This document shows positions 58,719-64,000 of a DNA stretch of 64,000 nt, piece after piece. The DNA is from Sympetrum striolatum (taxonomy: Eukaryota > Arthropoda > Insecta > Odonata > Libellulidae). The notes under the pieces were generated by a model. That model was given only the letters and a program-made list of their open reading frames with translations. It did no database searches and had not been told where the DNA came from. The translations under genes were made by a program, and so were the position numbers. The stretch covers positions 806,001 to 870,000 of the forward strand of contig CANPUZ010000050.1 in the NCBI GenBank assembly GCA_947579665.1, written 5' to 3'. Position 1 is the stretch's first letter. Each line of letters begins with the position of its first letter.

Positions 58719-60825
58719 TGTATGGAGAGCGCATTTTTATGAATAGGACATATCATCATCCTTCTTCAGAGAATAGAAAAAAAGAATAGGTATTTAAGAA
58801 GGTGCGCGTGAATTTTAAATAACAAACTTAAACGAAGGGAATTGAATTAGTCGGGATAATCCGTTCGTGCTCCTTTAAAGCGTAGAGGCTTCAGAGAGAT
58901 CTTTGCCCAAATGAGATGCTTTGACGAACAGCGACAGAAATAGCTCATTCACAAGATAGCCTTTGACCGCGGCTGTTGGGCCCTCCATCAAAACGCGTCG
59001 AGGATGAATTTCATCGCAAAGATCGTTATGTACGCCGCAAATTTCTGCTCTAAAATCATCTCTACCAGATATATCTGTAATGTATTCTTAGAGAACTTAA
59101 TGCTGTAACTCTTAAAGAAACATATTTTTAATTTGTTACTAGAATATTTTCTAACTTTACTGCAGCATCAAGTAATAAGATGAGTACGATGTAACTGAGC
59201 TAATGATACGGTGATGTTCTGTTTTTAAGCTGCGATTCAAGTCAAGAGAACTTGTTGCATCAGCTATGCAGGGAATATACGAGATCATTCACAATTATTT
59301 TATTATTCAACCTCCGCATTTGAAATCAGTTAGCGAAAATGTTTTGGCACAACTTCCAGCAATAACCCCATCGTTTAAAAATCCCTCTATAAAGATATTG
59401 CTTCCAATCTCCTTTAAATAAGGATTTTTTGGATACAAAGGAAATATTTTTCTAATAAATATGTATTAGGTTTTTAGATCTAGCATGGGATTATTATTTG
59501 AGCTTATGGAATCTCTGTAAATGGAATTTTTCTATTCCTATATAATATTCGCAATATTCCCGAGTTAACAATTATACGCGAGCAACAGAGACTGCTTTAT
59601 TTTCCTTTGAGCTCCATGCTAACGACTTGGTTTCGAAATTCTGCTTCCAGTCAGTTCTATCAATTTTTACCCAAATTAGTTTTTATTCTAATGTTTAATT
59701 TCTTACAATTTCTAATTACCTGAAATCTTATACAAGTTTCTGTAATCACTCAATGGGAATGTATATATTGCAATATTATGTTATAAAATGTACGAATAGG
59801 AATTTGCTATGAATTCTTGCTAACAAAAATAAGTGCTATTACCGCATCAGCAATTGAAAAATATAATCATCCAACCCCTTCATCCGTCAGTTTAAATATT
59901 CTAGTACACATCTATTATTTACACTAGCAATCAGATATTAAAACTACTCTAAAAAAGGTCCTCCTCTCCCTTAGATTCGTCTTTCGCTTTTGCTATCGCC
60001 TTCTCTCATTGTGTTTTTCATATATTTTGATTATTATGTCGTCATATACTTAGGTATAGGAGTTGAATGGAAGAGAAACCCATTTTAACCTAATCCCGCT
60101 ACTAAGGTATTCGTCTATTTTTCGATCATTTAGAGTTCTTACCCATCGGCTCCTAAATGGCATAAGGTCAAGTCGATTACGAAAGATCTAACTTCGTAAT
60201 ATTTGGCTGAACTTGTACATTTTGATTTTTATCTCCATTATATAGTGAGCCAAAAATTGCGATGTATGTAATATGATTATTTATATCAATAATAAAATAA
60301 TTTATTCAAATTTAAATTAGAAATATTTGTCGTAGGAAGTCAAATCAATCACTAAAAGAAGGCAAATAGAATGAGAATTCTTAATTAGGTCGCGGAATAT
60401 CGTTTTCGATTCGAATTTGCACACACTTTGATAAATTGCGTGAATATTGTATCGAAATTTTGAGGTCGTAAACAACCCATCCCCATGACGATCAAGGCGA
60501 TTGTTGAGTCCCCAGCTCATGTATTTCTCTGGAAGAAAACATTGAGAACACATTTGCCCACTTCATATTAATGTAAAGAAAAGTGATAGATTATATGAAG
60601 AGGGAAAAATTTGATGAGATATTAGTGTCTGCAGCTATGAACGATATACAATGATGAACCGAGCTCACATACATAAGAATACCTGTATTTATAGAATATT
60701 TGAAATATCATGGAAGCGTCAGAAACGGGTAGCAACGGAAAATCTTCTATATATTATGTCAAGTAAAGGTGAATTAATTTTTTGAAAATTAACTTCTATA
60801 CGATTCTACCTTCTATTATTTAATA
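58719..60825. repeat. Segmental duplication, partial copy 3
   Basis: Matches copy 1 from its start to about 48858, including the segments missing from copy 2, then stops abruptly at CTTCTATTAT. This shows copy 2 lost those segments. Confidence 0.8.
60320..60520 (+). repeat. SINE-like family A copy in duplication copy 3
   Basis: Same insertion as at 48378, tail CCATCCCCATGACGATCAAGG. Confidence 0.6.
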
Positions 60826-62640
60826 AATCTTTTTTGATCATTTCCTTAAAATAAAAACTCCTGATTGGATACGGTTACTGTCGATTTTCGCGGGCCCTCT
60901 ACAGGTACACTGACCTGCGAAGGGCTTCTCCTGGGAGGGGCCATAATTACGACCTTTTTGGGCCTTTTCTGGCCTTATCCTGTGGACCCTCGCCGCGGGA
61001 GGGGACCTTCACATAATTTAACGTGTGTAGTACGATTAGAAAAGTTATAAACAATTCAAATTAGCAATCTCCAAAAAATCTCGACATTTACCTTAGTACT
61101 TACGCTTACTCGTGTTAAGGGAACTTATTTCATGTTATAATAATTGCAGGATGTTGCGGGGTAAAGGTTACTTCATTCACAACTTTTATTGGAACAAATA
61201 TTAAACTAAGAAAGAACAAAGATGAGGCATCAATCAATATAAAACTTCCTGAAAATAGTTCTCAAGCAATTATACTTCATTCTGCTAAGTTAGCTGATGT
61301 CGAGTTGCAATCATTCTGAATTGTAAATGGACCACTACGTGTTATCCTAGTCTCCGACTTTATTATCCTCAGAATTTTAATTTTTTCTGCTTCAATGACT
61401 GGATTTACTTCTTTCAATTATCTTCTGAATATCGTTCCTGAAAGTGCAGAATTTACTTTTATGGTTGTGTGTGATTAAAGTAGTTTCGCAGATTACTCAT
61501 TTAATATACTGCACAGGAATCAGGATGCTGTTCATACTATGGAGACAATTTACCCCAAGTTATGAAACAAAGGGTTGGTGAATAGAAATAAAGTGAAGTT
61601 TAGGTTTTCTAGGAAAAGCAGTTAATGGAGGACTCTCATAGACCTTAAAGAGCAGTGCATCCTAACTCTGACTTAACAAAAGAACAACTTCTAAGCAATT
61701 AAAAGCTCCTTCCGAAATAAAAGTTTCCAAGTTCCAGTACACATTTAAAATTGAAACGAACAAAACAACGATATTGGAGCTTGTTTTTTAAGATACCTCT
61801 ATCCTAATTATCTTGTTACGGAGTGTATTTCTGTAGGTTATTTACAGACTTACCTATCATTTCTCACAGCTTTATATTGCCTCTACAATCACACTACATG
61901 CAATGTTATGCAACCCCTCTCATCCACTCCTACACATCAAATCCTAGAAAGAATCTAAGGCTGATTTATACTTTTTCCACAAATTATATTTTTTAACGAA
62001 ACAGTTACACCACCTTTATAAAACAGTTGATCTTCTGGAAATTGAAGTGAAAATACGATACTTTTAGTCTGCAAGTATTAGGATCTATACGGTTTACACA
62101 AAGTACAATTCTATCAATTCTTCTCTATTGAGCGTCAAATTCGTTTGCATGTATTAGGCAAAGGGCAGCGTACAAATACGATTCTACATGAATTGAGAAA
62201 AAAAGGGATGATATTCATGTTTGTATTTGTATCGCAGTCACATTTTTATTAACAGAATCTGCTATTTAAAATGGAAAGGAAACAAAATTGATACATCCGG
62301 AATAACTATTTTCGAAATATCTAATAAAATCATAGTTTGCATTATGAAGTGAGATTAGAGTGGATTAATTATCAAAATGTGTGCGTCTGAATCGGTGGGC
62401 TATGCAACAGCAAATTAGGTGACTAGGTTCTTCGTGAGACGCAAAATACCCAAGGTTGAGTATATGTCACGTCGTAAATTGCCAAATTAGCTAATTTCTA
62501 TAATTTTGCTTCGAATTTCTTTCCGCTATCGTCGATTTGAAAGGTCAACTTCTTGGACCAGGAAAATGCACCAATTTCTCGGAACGAAGAGGAATGGACT
62601 TAACTTCCTCTTGGAATGGCTGGCCATAATAATTGGTGGA
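60826..62640. other. Gene-poor stretch with a small GC-rich block
   Basis: 60880-61010 is GC-rich with a 61-codon frame (MDTVTVDFRGPSTGTLTCEGLL...) on the plus strand. It matches no family I know. The remainder is AT-rich without features. Confidence 0.3.
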
Positions 62641-64000
62641 TAAGACAAGGTTGGGGTCATCTTATACACAAAAATGAAATGACGTTCGTGACGTCGTCTA
62701 AAACTCGAAAACAGGTCGACCGATTTGAATATTTTTTGTTTTGTTCGCCTCGGTACGGAGGTGGTTTAGGAAATAAGAAAATATAGCAAGATAGCTCAAT
62801 AAAATATACGTGGTAAAGAGATAATAAATTGGGCAAGTGTTTAGAGTAATCACCAAAAAAATGTTTACGTGACTTTTTATTTAAATTGGCCTCGAATATT
62901 TTGATCGAATTCACGACGTCACAGTTTTTGAAATTCGAGGTTTAACTCTGACGGAATGGAAGCAGCTATGTGTTATACACAACTTTCTTTAGCATATTTT
63001 AGCTTGTACTATCAATAGATTTGCGCAGGGTTTTCACACCTTCTCTGTGGGTGTTTTCCTGCTGTGGATATTTTTTCCTAAGATATCACCTTAGGTTTTT
63101 TTCACTTCCATTCCTTCTAAAGTTTTCCTATCTTTTTCTGTTCACATACACACAAGTTGTTATGCATATAATTCCATTGACGAAAGGTTAGATGGAAGAA
63201 GAGACTTTTCAGTCTCAATCTCGCCTTTAATAAAGACCTTAATAATAATAACAATAACATTACGGTCGTTTGAACGTTCTCCAAAATAATTCCAGGTATT
63301 AAAACTTGGAAATATTTTTTGCGTATTTAATAATTTTATTTTATATTTTTCTTAATTTTATCCTCTAATGAAGGAGTTCAATCAAAATTCAAATTTTTTC
63401 CGTTCCTTGCATTTCCTTGGTTTCTCACCGCGAAAGCTGTAACGCGCATTCTAATAAACAAATTATTTTCATTTAAATAATTTTCTTGGGTAAAAAAAGC
63501 TTTTTTATCAAGTAATAATTGTATCAACGAAGTCGAAAAAAATTTTCAATTCCGAACTGACAAAAGAGTAACTGATAATATTAAGTATAATATTATAGAA
63601 GCCGGAAATTACTCGATAATTTCCGAACTCCAAGAGGTAATAGTTAGCGACGATTATGTACGAAGCTAGTGTTGGAATAATAAAAATGGGTATTTTTTAA
63701 GATTGGCTGTGCTTTCGGGAATTATGAGTTGTTTTAATCAATTGAAAGCGAAGAATGCCGATCAGAAAAATCTCCAACGATGGTGGTACTATTCATTTGA
63801 ACTCGTAATAACATTTCGTCTGTTTTGCTCATACGCATTCACTTCTCTTTCAATTCTCATCAAATTTGTTGAAAATGGTCGTAAGTTTGCGCCATCCGCA
63901 CAGAATCCGTTCAAATGATTTTTAAGTAATAAAAGCGACTCCTGGGTTAAGAGCAGAGGGTCACGGTCACTTGCATATCGACGCTATCATTGCAAACTGC
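62641..64000. other. Repeat-like and AT-rich end of the window
   Basis: 62690-62760 (AACTCGAAAACAGGTCGACCGATTTGAA...) resembles interspersed-repeat sequence. (AAT/AAC)n lies near 63240. An imperfect hairpin GCCGGAAATTA...TAATTTCCG sits near 63601-63626. The 71-codon frame at 63703-63918 (+) is not recognised. Confidence 0.3.

Overview
The window is AT-rich eukaryotic DNA, most likely from an arthropod and probably an insect. The signs are spliced exons, an arthropod-style TATA plus TCA-type initiator promoter, non-LTR retrotransposon debris, many tRNA-related short repeats and one very long intronic stretch. I cannot name the species. Gene density is very low: one convincing host gene, with the rest made of transposons, SINE-like repeats, tandem arrays and a large segmental duplication.

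The host gene is on the minus strand. One coding exon (16711 to 10688, 2007 codons) encodes a NACHT-type STAND ATPase: N-terminal ankyrin-like repeats, a region resembling a zincin with a broken HExxH motif, a central NACHT P-loop domain, an NLR-type FLHQTFAEFF helical motif, and a C-terminal half built from about five to six tandem 83-residue ankyrin-like units. The inferred layout is a promoter (TATA 23010-23017, initiator near 22984), a 126-nt noncoding exon (22859-22984), a 6.1-kb intron and the large coding exon, with a poly(A) signal near 10277. The spliced leader has no ATG before the chosen start. The architecture suggests an innate-immune or intracellular sensor of NLR type, but the function is inferred.

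Layout: 1-2870 is most of a DNA transposon with terminal inverted repeats of about 570 bp that begin CACAGTG; its left end lies outside the window. 2871-3490 is a decayed LINE ORF1 with CCHC zinc knuckles. 4.1-10.2 kb holds SINE-like copies and a perfect palindrome of two head-to-head SINEs. 10.3-23.0 kb is the NLR-like gene; its intron carries arrays of about 165-bp units, each with a tRNA B-box-like motif, plus a mariner-like MITE. 23.2-37.5 kb holds more such arrays, LINE scraps, a Harbinger-like element (28360-30325) and a possible relic of the gene's promoter (32.6-32.8 kb). 37.9-38.8 kb is a repeat with a TG microsatellite and 316-bp tandem units. 40.7-41.6 kb holds a LINE endonuclease relic abutting a second, diverged CACAGTG terminus. 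45426-46168 is a Harbinger-like MITE. 46.75-60.8 kb is a tandem segmental duplication (two long copies and a third partial one) carrying dead LINE 3' ends. 60.8-64 kb has no gene I can support.

Coordinates of decayed repeats are approximate, read by eye without alignment software.
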